A DNA stretch of 64,000 nt from Ceratotherium simum simum (GCF_000283155.1 NW_004454160.1:4104446-4168445); one strand, 5' to 3'; positions 37,401-48,750 are shown, counted from the first letter of the stretch. Numbers and translations are program-made. The notes: generated from the sequence alone by a model not told the origin.

Positions 37401-40400
37401 CATATATTTCATAGATCAGTCCTGACAGGAAGATTGTATTCTAGAGTCATCCTGACTCTGGCATGGGAATTCTTAACTGTTTGGAGGTCGTGTCCCTTTG
37501 AGCATTCTCAGTTCTTCCCAAGGAACACCCACTATCTTGGGCATACAATTTCAGGAGATTCTTAGACCCTTCATAAGCCTCTCCATAGACCTCACAGTAG
37601 TTTCTGAACCCCTGAACAGGTTAAGAAGCCCCGTTCAATCTGACTGCTGGACTAGGAGCTGCAGTTATTGAATGTTCCTCCAACACCTTGGCACGAGCTA
37701 CCGTGTTGTAGAGGATCTCACAGCATGAAAAGTCTGAGCTTAACTGTACCCGTGTGTGTTCCAGCAGGATCTGCAGCTCAGAGAGGGTAGTTTTGGAGTT
37801 ATCAGCCTCTCACAGGGCCTAGAGGTTTTCTTCTCTGAATCCTGAGTATTTTCAAAACTTCCTTAGGGCTGAAGTTAAGGTCCAGGATCCTATGTGATCT
37901 AAGAGCAGCTGCTGGCTGAGAGATAACCAGGCTCACCAGGAGGGACTCCCAAGAGGTATGCTCTGGGAGGCAGAATGAGAAGAGAAAAGAAAGACAGCAG
38001 GGTGATGACAGTGAACAGGAAGCACAACCTTTTGTTCTAAAGAGAAAAAGCAAGATGGTGTCTGATTTGGGGATGGAGTCACTGCAGATGACCTTGGAGG
38101 TGAGGACTAAATGCTTATCTTTTGCAGATCTCCACAGAGCCCGGGAGAAACAGACAGCTTCCTTCACCCTGCTTTGTAAGGATGCAGCAGGAGAGAGCAT
38201 GGGCAGAGGAGGAGACAACGTTCAAGTCGCAGTTGTCCCTAAAGATAAGAAAGACAGGTTTGTATTACACAGTCAGGTGTCCTGGGTAATAGGTGGTGAT
38301 GAAACTGGAAACTGGAGGTCCTTTGCAATAGTGGAGACGTAACTGCAGAAGTTACATCCTACCTCCCTGTGATGCTATTAAAAGATGTGATATGACCAAG
38401 TGGATCAGGTGTGTTTTCTTGGGTGGTTTTTATGCCTTTATTCAGTTCTCTCTCAAAGGTCTGATCTGTCCCTCAGGTTGTCTTCATCCTAAGCTTTGAA
38501 TAGACTGAAATTATTCTAAGCTTTGAATAGACTGAAATTATTCTATGTTAGACTGATTGGTGCCCTTCTCAAAATTCAGCCCCTTTGCTACTAAATTGTG
38601 CTGGGAGCAAAGCTATATGTCTCTAGAATTAGAGGAGGGAGGAGGGAGGACGAAGAGCAAAAGGATACAACAGAAGCCCGTTGAAGAGAACACAATAACG
38701 TTTTGAGGGAATTCATCTGAATATCAGATTAAATTAGCATTTATATTGCTTACCTTCTGTTGTAAAATTAATTTCCGAGACAAGTAGAAGCAGCATCCTG
38801 CTTGGGGGACATTTAAAATTAATACTGAATTTATGGTGTGGAGTTTATATCCTAAAATCGTAGGCAACTGAAGCAGGCTTATGAGAGTAAGTGGTTTTTT
38901 GAACTCTTAACCTCCATTCAGTCCAGTCAGAACGATGGTCCATGATAACAAGGATGGGACATACTACGTTTCCTATACCCCCAAGGAAGCTGGCGTCTAT
39001 ACTGTGTTGGTCTGTATCAAAGAGCAGCACGTGCAGGTGAGTAAGACTGTGCATCTGCTTCCCTGAGCTCCTTGCACCCTGGCCCCTCTGGGTTCTGTCA
39101 TCTTAGGATGTTGGAGACATTTCTCATAGGATCAGTTGTATAGGAGGATTGAATGAATAGGATTCTCTTCTTTCTTACTCCTCTTCCCTTTAGAAATGGA
39201 CCAGCTTTTGCAACTCATTCTAGAGGATGCTGGTCACCATAAGAATTCTCTAGCCCTATTTCACCTCTTGGCAGTTATGCTTGTATTTTATCATTCTTCC
39301 AGTCGCTTTGTTGGAATTCTTAATTTGGGAAAGATGTCTTGATCATAGAGGGCAGTCTGCCAGCAGACAAACATACACATTCAAGAAATATAATCTAGCT
39401 CAAGATCTTCCAGCTTTGTTCAGACTATGACTAGATGTGGACCTACTGAAACACAATTGTGAGGGTTAAGCCCTCTCCTCTCAACTGACCAGTCACCAAC
39501 CTGCCAAACCATCTGCCCATGTAATTCTCTACTCTGTTTACATATATGCTTATCTGTTACCATGGTTACTATACCACCTCCACAGACAGGTATAACACTT
39601 TCTAGTTTAGATTATGAATCATTAAAAATTGGACGTGTAGAGGCCAGCCTGGTGGCACAAGCGTTTAAGTGCGCACGCTCCGCTGCGGCGGCCCGGGATT
39701 CGCTAGTTTGGATCCCGGGCGTGTACCAACGCACCACTTGGCAAGCCATGCTGTGGCGGCGTCCCATATAAAGTGGAGGAAGATGGGCACGGAGGTTAGC
39801 CCAGGGCCAGTCTTCCTCAGCAAAAAAAAAAAAAAAAAAGGAGGATTGGCAGATGTTAGCACAGGGCTGATCTTCCTCACAGACAAAAAATTAATAATTG
39901 GATGTGTAATACTCAACATGTCCAGCTGACATTTGAGTAGTCAGAGGTTTCCTGCAACCAGAAATCAACACTAACAGGGACAATAAAATACCATACAGTG
40001 TCAGGATACGTTAGGCTTGTGGTCTGTGCACTGGGAAGGCTCATATTCCGTAGCCACTTATTGCTTGCCTATTTACAGTATGCCAGAACGGGTTAGGCAT
40101 TTCTGCATACATTATTTCACTTTTTTTGCAAACCACTCAGGCATAGGGATCACCATCCTGTTAAACCGAGAACCCAAACTTGCCACAATACACAGTACCT
40201 CTGTAGCAAAATCAGAATTTGAACTCATTTCTTTGAACTCCAAGTTATTTTTAAAATAGATTGTAAACTCTTTAAAGGAAGAGAGATTTAACACTTGAAA
40301 GGCTTCTGAGGTGCCAGACTCTCTACTTTGTGCTTTCACAGACTGTGTGGTTCTCACCTAGGGATAGGCACATAGCAACTTATTAAATATTGATTGTTTA

Positions 40401-42421
40401 ACATAGGATACAAATTGGAGAATAGAAGTTATCCTTGAAGGAAAGGGGGCAGGTAGGAGAGTTTCTAATTTGAGAATTATTAACCACACACTCTTAACCT
40501 TTCTCCCTTCCATGTATCTTCACTGTCCCAGAATAAGTAGATGGGTAAACAGATAGTCTAGGATGGGAGGGCTAGAAGGAGAGGAACTAGCTCAGTGTGT
40601 GAGGGGAGGAGGTGTGTGGCTGAGAACTTGGATGAAGGACCACAGGATATCCCAGCCTGTGGTAATAGCACTCTACTAACTACCAGAAATTCCTCAAGAA
40701 TGGAGAAGATAGATACCAAGGTGAGTGACGAGAAGGCATAAATTGGGTTACTAGTGTATCAAGTGGTCTACATGCTGGAAGGGCAGCACAGATTCCTTGA
40801 CTCTTTCACTGCATTCCTGTCTGGCCCCATCCAGCTGAGCACCCAGCTAGTCATTGTCCCCTAGTCTCTGTTTCTATCCTATTATCCTTGTGCCTTCGAG
40901 GGCAGGCCTGTGACTTACACTCTGTTTAGCACATGTGATGTGCTCAACACATCCCTGTTGACTCAGAAGGTGCTGTTCTTTGCTCTTGGTCTGAACACTG
41001 AAGGGCTCGCCATTCACTGTGACCGTGAGGAAAAGGCACCGCCCACACCCAGGCGTGTTTCACTGCTGCACGTTCTGCTCCAGTGGAGGCCAGAAGACCG
41101 CTCGCTGTGCCTGTGGAGGCACCATGCCAGGTAAGGAGAACTAGTCGTTCTTGAAAGTCCTCCCCCTCTGGGCCTGTCTCCCAGCGGTAGGAATCAGCTA
41201 CCACACAGTCACTAGGTTTGGGATGTTCAGACTTAGGCTGTCTCTAGGGATACAGTCTGTGCATATAAATATACCACAGTTCTAGAAGTTTCATTTAAAG
41301 CTTCTTTGTTCTGAAAACTGAAATAGCAAGCTTAAAAGTTCTGAGTTTTTGGGGGCTGGCCTGGTGGCACAGTGGTTAAGTTCATGCACTCTGCTTCGGC
41401 AGCCTGGGGTCCACAGGTTCGGATCCTGGGTGTGGACCTACACACCGCTTATCAAGTCGTGCTGTGGCAGGCGTTCCACATAAAGTAGAGGAAGATGGGC
41501 ACAGATGTTAGCTCAGGGCCAATCTTCCTCAGCAAAAAGAGGAGGATTGGCAACAGAGGTTAGCTCAGGGCTAATCTTCCTCACAAAAAAAAAACAAGTT
41601 CTGAGTTTAGTTTTGATATAGTTCACCAATCCTGTGAGCCCTGTGCTTCTCCCTGGGATGTGTGATTTCAGTCTATACCCTTTCCAGCAGCCTGAGCAGT
41701 GTAAAAAATGGAAACCTATCCTGTTCCTTTTAAAATCTTAAAGAAATTCCAAACAAGGCAGGGATAGGGGAGCAGATGATGAAAACAATTGACCCAGGTC
41801 TGCCTCTTTTCTTTCATGGGAGGGAGTTGGGAGGGAGGGTCAGCTCATGCAAGAGATCTAATTATTTCTTTAAAAGTATTTTGTTGTGTCCTTACTCTAA
41901 TGGTGGGCCTTAAGACAGGCTTTGGCACCCTTTCATATCAGCACTTCAAGATCTACCTTCTTTTTTATTTCTATCACTCTACCCTTCTATTTCGATTACT
42001 TTACAGTTAAAATCCAACCAAGTTCATCTCTTTGAGTTAGCAGTTAAAATAACTCTCCTTAGAACTTCAGCTAACCTTAATTGATTTGCTGTCATCAGTC
42101 TTGAGACTCCTCCTGACCATAGAAGCATCAGATAGCTTGTTCCTTTCACTAAGTTTTTATTGGATGTTTTCACATCCATGAGTCTGAATGTTGCCAGGAG
42201 CTTTAATTTCCATGGTAACTTCTGGACTTCCCTCTAATGGTTGTTTTTCCCTCTCCTCTTTGGACCATGCAGGTGGGTACCTAGGCTGTGGCCATGGACA
42301 CAAAGGCCACCCAGGTCGTCCCCACTGGTCATGTTGTGGGAAGTTTACAGAGAGGTCGGAATGCACGTGGACAGGTGGGCAGAGCGCACCGAGGAGTCTA
42401 CTCAGGACCGTGGCACTCTGA
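33936..42421 (+). CDS. TRIM45: TRIM45, complete, six coding exons, 580 codons
   Basis: RING-type E3 ubiquitin ligase of the TRIM family, reported to dampen MAPK and NF-kB signalling. Coding exons are 33936-34423, 36063-36796, 38128-38257, 38922-39036, 41004-41130 and 42273-42421. Every junction is GT-AG and the phases join without error into 1743 nt. Domains in order: RING (C29, C32, C44, H46, C49, C52, C94, C97), B-box 1 (C135, C138, C147, C150, C155 and on), B-box 2 (C191, H194, C203, C206, C211, C214, H219, H222), coiled coil about 270-340, a filamin-type immunoglobulin repeat about 390-500, and a Cys/His/Gly-rich tail. The length equals human TRIM45 as I recall it. The start ATG at 33936 gives M-S-E-T-R-K-P. 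No lesion was found. Confidence 0.98.
34640..34965 (-). repeat. MIR SINE, inverted
   Basis: tttacaaagcacattcacag, tgaggaaagtgaagctcagc and ggtcccacagctggtaagta, with an unrelated stretch in the middle. Confidence 0.65.
35850..36005 (-). repeat. MIR SINE, inverted
   Basis: tacagatgaggaactagaat and ttgactttagagcccatgtc. Ends 57 bases before TRIM45 exon 2. Confidence 0.7.
36063..36796 (+). CDS. TRIM45: TRIM45 coding exon 2 (B-box 2, coiled coil)
   Basis: Exon of 734 nt after acceptor AG 36061-36062. It completes R163, then reads R-Q-K-K-T-T-Y-H, B-box 2 (ILCPAHP to GEHREHP) and a long heptad-rich helix with DKLLKQLEDIR and QLEQLLADMR. It ends K-C-V-L-Q-G-E plus one base before gtagga at 36797. 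The coiled coil is the dimerisation element typical of TRIM proteins. Confidence 0.97.
36797..38127 (+). other. TRIM45: TRIM45 intron 2
   Basis: No repeat family or coding signal recognised with confidence over 1.3 kb; it may hold old, decayed repeats. Confidence 0.8.
38128..38257 (+). CDS. TRIM45: TRIM45 coding exon 3 (filamin repeat, start)
   Basis: Exon of 130 nt after tttgcag; the donor is gtttgt, weaker than its neighbours. It reads D-L-H-R-A-R-E-K-Q-T-A-S-F through V-V-P-K-D-K-K-D and leaves two bases (AG) that join T of exon 4 to give serine. It forms the first strands of the filamin-type domain. Confidence 0.96.
38258..38921 (+). other. TRIM45: TRIM45 intron 3
   Basis: Holds a perfect 27-bp tandem duplication (38491-38544) and a short purine-rich patch near 38,630-38,660. 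Otherwise featureless. Confidence 0.85.
38491..38544. repeat. 27-bp tandem duplication
   Basis: The unit starting aagctttgaatagactgaaa occurs at 38491-38517 and 38518-38544 with no differences. Lies in TRIM45 intron 3. Confidence 0.95.
38922..39036 (+). CDS. TRIM45: TRIM45 coding exon 4 (filamin repeat, middle)
   Basis: Exon of 115 nt after cattcag, with donor gtgagt at 39037. It reads P-V-R-T-M-V-H-D-N-K-D-G-T-Y-Y-V-S-Y-T-P. The D-G-T-Y-x-V-x-Y-x-P core is the hallmark of filamin/ABP280 repeats. Confidence 0.97.
39037..41003 (+). other. TRIM45: TRIM45 intron 4
   Basis: Carries one ERE SINE (39,640-39,890). Nothing recognised at 39,040-39,630 or 39,900-41,000. Confidence 0.85.
39640..39890 (+). 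mobile_element. ERE SINE
   Basis: Typical head and two tail units separated by an A run. The flanks ttggacgtgta and ttggatgtgta are the target duplication. Lies in TRIM45 intron 4. Confidence 0.93.
41004..41130 (+). CDS. TRIM45: TRIM45 coding exon 5 (filamin repeat end, Cys-rich)
   Basis: Exon of 127 nt after acceptor AG 41002-41003, with donor gtaagg at 41131. It begins G-S-P-F-T-V, the usual last strand of a filamin repeat, then H-P-G-V-F-H-C-C-T-F-C-S-S-G-G and C-A-C-G-G. The last base is the first base of a glycine codon. Confidence 0.97.
41131..42272 (+). other. TRIM45: TRIM45 intron 5
   Basis: Carries one ERE SINE (41,351-41,594). The rest, to 42,272, has no recognised feature. Confidence 0.85.
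41351..41594 (+). mobile_element. ERE SINE
   Basis: Head gggggctggcctggtggcac and two tail units. aagttctgagttt occurs on both sides. Lies in TRIM45 intron 5. Confidence 0.93.
42273..42421 (+). CDS. TRIM45: TRIM45 coding exon 6 (C-terminus)
   Basis: Starts after gcag at 42269-42272, completes glycine and reads G-Y-L-G-C-G-H-G-H-K-G-H-P to R-T-V-A-L, with stop TGA 42419-42421. The Gly/His/Cys-rich segment plus H-W-S-C-C-G-K and S-E-C-T-W may form a small extra metal or disulphide module; its role is unknown to me. Confidence 0.97.
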
Positions 42422-42838
42422 CGGTTTCCTGGGGACGTGATCAGCCTGTTAAAGCTGCAGCCAGCATGACTTCAGATTACCAGAGAACCCAGAACTTGAT
42501 TGATCCTGAAGAAATTGACAGAATTAAAAATGAAGTGCCTTATCTTATACTCTCGAGTTCAAGTAGCTTTTTGTGAATTGCTCACTGATTGTGCGGATGG
42601 TTAAGCACAAGAGACCACTCCACATTTCTCTTGACGATGGATTGGCAGTGTTCTTTCCATACCAAGGGAGCTCCCTTCTGTTTTGTACAGGTGTGGAGGT
42701 ATCTATGCCATCGGAACTTAGAGATCATGGGGTAATTTAGTTCCTTACTGTTTGATATATAACTTTTCTTATTTATCCCTGAGCTACATGTTATTTAGAT
42801 ATTTCCCTCAGAGAATAAAAACCTCTTTTCACTGTATC
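42422..42838 (+). other. TRIM45: TRIM45 3' UTR
   Basis: Noncoding sequence from the stop to about 20 bases past AATAAA at 42814. An ERE SINE starts only some 45 bases after the signal. The end point is estimated. Confidence 0.7.
42814..42819 (+). terminator. TRIM45: TRIM45 poly(A) signal (AATAAA)
   Basis: Canonical AATAAA in the sequence gagaataaaaacc, about 390 bases after the stop, followed by a T-rich stretch. It is the first canonical signal downstream of the gene. Confidence 0.75.
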
Positions 42839-42859
42839 TATGTTTTACCAGCATACTTT

Positions 42860-43083
42860 TTTTTTTATATATAATTTTATTTATTTATTTTTCCCCCCAA
42901 AGCCCCAGTAGATAGTTGTATGTCATAGTTGCACATCCTTCTAGTTGCCGTATGTGGGACTCGGCCTCAGCATGGCCGGAGAAGTGGTGCGTCAGTGTGC
43001 ACCCGGGATCCGAGCCCGGGATCCTAACCCAGGCCGCCAGCAGTGGAGCGCACGCACTTAACGGCTAAGCCACGGGGCTGGCC
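42860..43083 (-). mobile_element. ERE SINE, long-linker subtype
   Basis: Reverse orientation. It shares the ccccaaagccccagtaga segment with the copy at 25,537. Target duplication ccagcatacttt at 42848-42859 and 43084-43095. It lies just behind the TRIM45 poly(A) signal. Confidence 0.93.
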
Positions 43084-43919
43084 ACCAGCATACTTTAAAT
43101 GGATTATAATGTGATGCAGCTGTTGAGGTGGAGGTCCCCCACCTCCCCCTCTATGCTGTATTCATCTTGCACCTCAAGAGCCTAGAAGATTACTGTTCGG
43201 TCAAAGGCATAGTGTAGTCAAGAAAGGGGAATGGTGTTGAAATAGAACCTCATACATTTGTTGCAGCGCTACTCATGCCAGGTGATCTAGATACCTTCAT
43301 CCTCTGCACATCTCTCAACCCTCTGTTTTTTAGAGTAGTCTTCACTTTTGTCTATATACCTAGGAAATTAACTGGAAGCTCTGACTCCTAGAGGGTGCCT
43401 GCTTAGCTGTTAGAGTCTGAAGAGAATTCTTGGGAGAGGAAGTACACAGCACTGGCACCCCAGCCCTGCCAAGGTCTTGATATATTTTGTGTGTTCTTCT
43501 GGGACTCTTGATTTCTTAGATAGCAAAAACTCATCATGTATTAAATATAATTATTGCGTTGTAAGATCCATTAAGAAGTGGGTGGCTCATTTGAGCAGTG
43601 AATTGGGTCAGGCAAAGGAAATGAAGTAATTAGATGGAACACATTGTCAGGTCATCATGGAATACATTTCCTCCTTAACACTGACAGATGTGAGCTACAT
43701 TGTAGCCATAAATACTAAGATATTCACTGTATTCTCACCCTTTTCTGGAAAGACTCTCTTCAGCCCTCTCTCTAACCCAAATCTGACCTTCCCAGAAGAC
43801 ACTGATGGCCCTGTAACCCTCTCAAAGTATTAGCTATTTGCTCTTCCTCACTTCTTATACTAACTGGGCCCAGAGGACAGGTAGATGTCATGTTAGCTCA
43901 TCATTGCTGCTTTAAGATG

Positions 43920-44126
43920 AGTGGTTCTCAACCAGGAGTGATTTCACCCCCTAAGGGACATTTAGTAAGTCTTGGAGACATTTTTCCTTGTCACAACTGG
44001 GGTCAGGGTGCTACTAGCATCTATTGGGTAGAAGGAAGGAAGGTTGCTCAGTTCAGAACAGCTTCCCACAACAAAGAATTACCCAGTCCAAAATGTTAAT
44101 AGTGCCACTGTTGAGAAATCCTGTAC
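43920..44126 (+). mobile_element. MER20 transposon
   Basis: A second MER20 copy (gtggttctcaaccaggagtg to ctgttgagaaatcctg), with its terminal inverted ends still visible. Confidence 0.85.
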
Positions 44127-44399
44127 TAGACCATTATCCCTCCTTCTTTTCTAGAAATGGCCATCCTGAAGCTCATGCCTTTATACAACTTGCTACCCCT
44201 CCATGGTTCAGCCATCTACAGAGCCCCAAAGCACTCCCCATCATTCCTTGAAGATTTTAGCACTGAGCTTGCTGTTACTCCAGTACTCCTCCTCATCAAT
44301 CTTAGAATAATTCAGTATCCACATACACTCCTTAATTCCATGACTTGTTCACTAATGTTCCTTTTTCCCTAACTTAGCCATATGGTCAGTCATACCCTA

Positions 44400-45184
44400 G
44401 ACCTTGATTCCAGCTGCACCCCCTGCATAATCTCAACTTCAAGCATCCTATGACCACAACCTCCCATCTTTCCAGCTCACCCACTACAATAACCTAATTC
44501 TTCTACCTCCCTGGAATACCCAATGCAGTGATTCCACTACCTTCTCACTATTCTTCTCACCCCCTCATGTCCTTTCCTTCATCTTTACTCAGCTTAGATT
44601 CTACAGACCATCATCATAACCACCCTCTTGCATGTGGTCTCCCTCTGTCATTTTTGTCTGGCAAATCCCTGGGTTAGATCTACCTCTCCATCTAACCCAA
44701 CTGAATGATCCTGGAGAAAAACACAAAAGTGTGATGACTGGTCTCACTTTAAATGCATGACCACTAATTTCAGTGGGCTCCTAGCATTGCCCAATAGCCT
44801 GACAACACCTCTAGGCCGTTTGCTCTCCCACTCTCCTAGGCAATTACTTCAGCTTTCTTTTCCTCAAACTCCAATTTCTACCCCACTTCCCCTCTCTACT
44901 TGTGACCTTGCTTCCCATTTCATCAAGAAATAGGAAATAAAAGAAATTAAAAGGAAATAAAATAAAAGGATTCAGAAGAGAATTTCCCTACCCTCTCACC
45001 ACATCTACAAGTCGATGTATATTCCTATCAAAAGCAAACTTCTATTCTTGTATACTAGATCTCATTCCTTCTCTACGACCCAGGAACATTGCTCCAGTAA
45101 TTCCCCCCTCTGCTGGATTGCTCATTTCAGGAAATAAAAATGCTACAAAATTCCCCATCTTAAACAAATTTCCTTGGATTTATA
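44400..45184 (+). mobile_element. L2 LINE, 5' part (probable)
   Basis: Pyrimidine-rich sequence with gtgaccttgcttcccatttc and ggaacattgctccagtaatt, which I associate with the region upstream of the L2 reverse transcriptase core. Less certain than the right part. Confidence 0.5.
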
Positions 45185-45550
45185 TATTAGTCTGCTAGGG
45201 CTGCTGCTTAGAATATCACAGGGCGGCTTAAACAACAGAAATTTATTTTCTCATAGTTCTGGAGGCTGGAAGTCCAAGATCAAAGTGCCAGCAGGGTTGG
45301 TTTCTCCTGAGGCCTCTCTCCCAGGTTTGCAGACAGCCGCCTTCTCGCTGTGTCCTCACGTGGTCTTTCCTCTTCTCCTTGTGTCTCTTCCTCTTTTCAT
45401 AGGGACACCAGTCCTACTGAATTAGGGCCCCACCCTTACGATCTCATTTAACCTTCATTATCTCCTTAAAGGTCCCATCTCCAAATACTGTCACATTGCG
45501 GGTTAGGGCTTCAATCCATGAATCTGGGGGAAGACAATTCAGTCCATAAT
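45185..45550 (-). mobile_element. MLT1-type LTR, inverted, inside L2
   Basis: Same family as 18,357 (attagtctgctagggctgct, atagggacaccagtcctact, gggggaagacaattcagtcc). It interrupts an L2 sequence. Confidence 0.87.
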
Positions 45551-47075
45551 CATCTTTTCATCCCCCTGTGACAACCACTCCATTTTTCTGCTTCCTTTTA
45601 AAAAGATCTCAAAAATAATTGTTTGCTCTCTCTACTTCCCCTCCTTGCATTCTCTCTTGGATTTAATCCAGTCAGTCTTTCGTCCTCACCACTCCACTGA
45701 AACAGCTCTTGTCAAGGTCACCAGTAATATCTATGTTATGGAATCAAATCGTCAGTTCTTGATCTTACCCTTTTGGACTTAGCAACAGCATTTAACAGAG
45801 CTGATCACTTTTCCCTCCAAGAAACATTTTCTTCACTTGGTTTATGTGGCTCACTCTTTTTAATTCTCCTATCTCGTTGACTTTTCCTTCTCAGTCTTCT
45901 TTGCTAGTTCCTCCTTATCTCTCCAGTTTCTACACATTGGAGAGCCCCAAGGATCAGCTCTTGCATTTCTATTTCCTCCCACTCCCTAGGTGATCTCATC
46001 CTCTCATGACTTTAAATACCATTTATATACTGATGACTCCCAAATTTATCTCCAGCTCCAAATTCCAAAAGATTATATCCAATAGCTTACTTAACCTCTC
46101 CACCTGGATGTTATCCCAGGCACCTCAAATTTAAGATGTCCAAAACAGAACTCCCAATCTCCAATTTTCACTTCCCACCTGCCTACACCAAACTGCTTCT
46201 CCTGAAGTCTTCTTCATCTCTTTAAAAGGAAAGTCAAAATCCATTCTTACAGGCGGTGGAGCCAATAACCTTGGAAACATCCTTGACTCCTCTCTCATGC
46301 ACCACATCCAATCCACTGGCAAATCCTATCAGCTGTCCCTTCAAAATACATCTTCTGAGCACTACTCCACCTCCACTGCTACCATCCTGGTCTAAGATAC
46401 CAAGATTTCTCACCTGGAGTTTTGCAACAGCCTTCTAACTATTGTCTCTGCTTCCTCCCCTACCCCTCTATGGTCTGTTCTCCACCCAAAAGTCAGAGAG
46501 GTCCTTTTAAAAAACATCAGAGCATGTCACTTTTCTGCTCAACACTCTCCAGTGGCCTCCCACCTTACTCAGAACAAAGCCAGTCTTTACATCAGCGTCT
46601 AAGACCCTGCATGACCAGATCCCTGCTCTTCTCTCATTTCCTACCCATCCCCCCTCCATCACTCTATATCAGCCAAACTGGCCTGCCTGGGGCTCCTCAA
46701 ACTTTCCAAGTACTCTGTCTTAGGGCCTTTACAATCACTGTCCCTTCATCTGGAATGGTCTTCTCACAGATACCTACATGATTCACTCCCTCATTTTCCT
46801 CAGGTTTCTGCTCCTATGTCAAATATCATCATATTGGAGAGGTCCCTAACTACCCTGTATAAAATAGCAAGTCCCCCCACCAGGACTCCATATCACCCTC
46901 ACTTGGCTTCATCACATCCAACAAGTATTGGTTTAATGTCTGTCCTCTCACACTAGACTGTAAGCTCTGTGAAGGCAGGGATTTGACATTTATTAACTAT
47001 ATTGTCCCTATACAGAACAGTTCCTGGTACATAGTAGAGACTTCATCAATATTTTGTTGAATGAATAAAGATCTA
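45551..47075 (+). mobile_element. L2 LINE, reverse transcriptase region and 3' end
   Basis: Decayed reverse transcriptase coding (L-D-L-A-T-A-F-N-R-A-D-H, from the canonical D-L-S-A-A-F-D-T-V-D-H), then tttatatactgatgactccc and the tail ttttgttgaatgaataaag. Unusually long for an L2 copy. Confidence 0.85.
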
Positions 47076-48089
47076 ACTGGTAGAATTTTTAGTTTGAATC
47101 TCCTTGTTATCTGTTTCTACAAGCCAGACTTCCCTTCCCTCAAACTCCAATATTTGTCATTTAACCAAATACCACTTGGAAAAAATCTAAGCCTTCTCTC
47201 AAACCTGTTGGATAAATTATATGCACCTTAGGGACCAGTCTTGAATTTTCCAATTACCTCAGATATCTAGGGAATTGCTTGCCATGAAGAAGCTTGTTGT
47301 ATTATATCATTTTTTTCCCCATGTGTCTTTTCATGAATCAGATTTCAGAACTGAGGATAAAAAGCTTATCATTTATTTCAGTTGGAAAAACATATCAGTA
47401 ATTGGATAACTCTACTGTGGTTGAAGTTATGTTGCAACAGAAAACTTCTAAGACATCTAGGTTCTGGCAAATGCCCTAGCCCATAAGCAATATTAATGGT
47501 AACAATTCCATTACAAATATTAAGAAAGTTTGCGAAGGGGGGGCTGCTCCTTGGCCTGTGCTACAGTGGGGTCTAAACTCCATTTAATTCCAGTGCTCTG
47601 TCAGCTGAAAGACCTGGCAAAGTAGGAGTGACGTGCAGAGCCTAAGACTCTAAGGTGAGGAAAAAAAGAAGCTTCAGGATTTAGGAATCGTCCGCAGTGT
47701 AACAAAGAGCTTCAGAAATCACCTTTAAGTTGTGAGCACTGAAGCATCAACAAGATGCAGCATTATGATGTAAGTTATACCTCTGGGGTTACAGGTAAAA
47801 AAGAGCCACAAATTACAGCCTCTGTCCTCTGGGATGTAACAGGATAAACACCTTGGCTGTCTTGCATAAAAAACATACACATATACCTGTCAGCCCAGCC
47901 ATTTTCTAATCTCTAAAATGCAAGAGTTAGCTTTATTCCAGAGGATGTACACCCATGTGTTAGGTTTGTCTCAATTAAGAGGTAGTTGTTGGGTGAAGTG
48001 AATGCCAATTAAAAGCAGAATATAGGAAGAAGCATTTCACTCTTTGCCTTGTTAGCTTCTACAGAGTGATTTCAATTCCTTCATCACTT

Positions 48090-48340
48090 CCGCACAGTCT
48101 TCCCTCACTAGGTCAAATCCCTGTTTTAAGCCGTCCCAGCCACACACACCTCCCCGTTGCAGCACACATCACCTTTGCCACTTCACAGCCACACGTGATG
48201 ATTCGATTAATGCCTGTCTCCACTATAGACTGTAAGCCTCAGGAGGACAGGGATTGTTTTTGGTTTTGCTTACTCTTATATTTTCAGTGCCCAGCAGTCC
48301 CTGGCACGTTTTATATTTTTGAATTAATGTATGAATAATT
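48090..48340 (+). mobile_element. L2 3' end
   Basis: actgtaagcctcaggaggac, cagggattg and a cctggcac tail follow the L2 3' pattern. Confidence 0.65.
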
Positions 48341-48750
48341 AGCCAGCCCTGCTGGTCTAGTGGTTAAGAATTGGTACTCTCACCTCCATAGCTGGGGTTC
48401 CTTTATGGGTCAGGACACCACACTACCTGTCTATTGGTTGTCATACTGTCATGGCTGCGTGTTGCTGTGATGCTGAAAGCTATGCCACCAGTATTTCAAA
48501 TACCAGCAGGGTCACCCATGGTGGACAGGTTTCAGCAGAGCTTCCAGACTAAGACAGACTAGGAAGGAGGACCTGGCCACCTACTTCTGAAAAAACTGGC
48601 CATGAAAACCCTATGAATAGCAGCGGAGCATTGTGTGATGTGGCGCCAGAAGGTGAGAGGATGGTGCAAAAAGACCAGCAGGGTTCTGCTCTGCTGTACA
48701 CAGGGTCACTAGGAGTCGGAATTGACTAGATGGCACTAAAAAATAAATAA
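48341..48750 (+). mobile_element. Composite SINE: tRNA-Glu-like head with RTE/BovB-like body
   Basis: The first 70 bases follow a glutamate tRNA (A-box-like tggtctagtggttaag, ctctcacc anticodon loop, ggggttc B-box region). The middle, from about 48,455, and the end (gtcactaggagtcggaattg) resemble what I recall of the 5' and 3' ends of RTE/BovB-type LINEs, with the centre missing. It ends in an A/T-rich tail. The family name is not known to me. Confidence 0.7.

Noticed and set aside
46422..46781. 119-codon plus-strand open frame
   Set aside because: It lies wholly in the L2 element, is rich in Ser/Pro from pyrimidine-rich repeat sequence, and has no independent support.
48341..48415. Possible true tRNA-Glu gene
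   Set aside because: The acceptor stem does not pair, the T-arm is broken, and the sequence runs straight into a repeat body. It is a SINE head.
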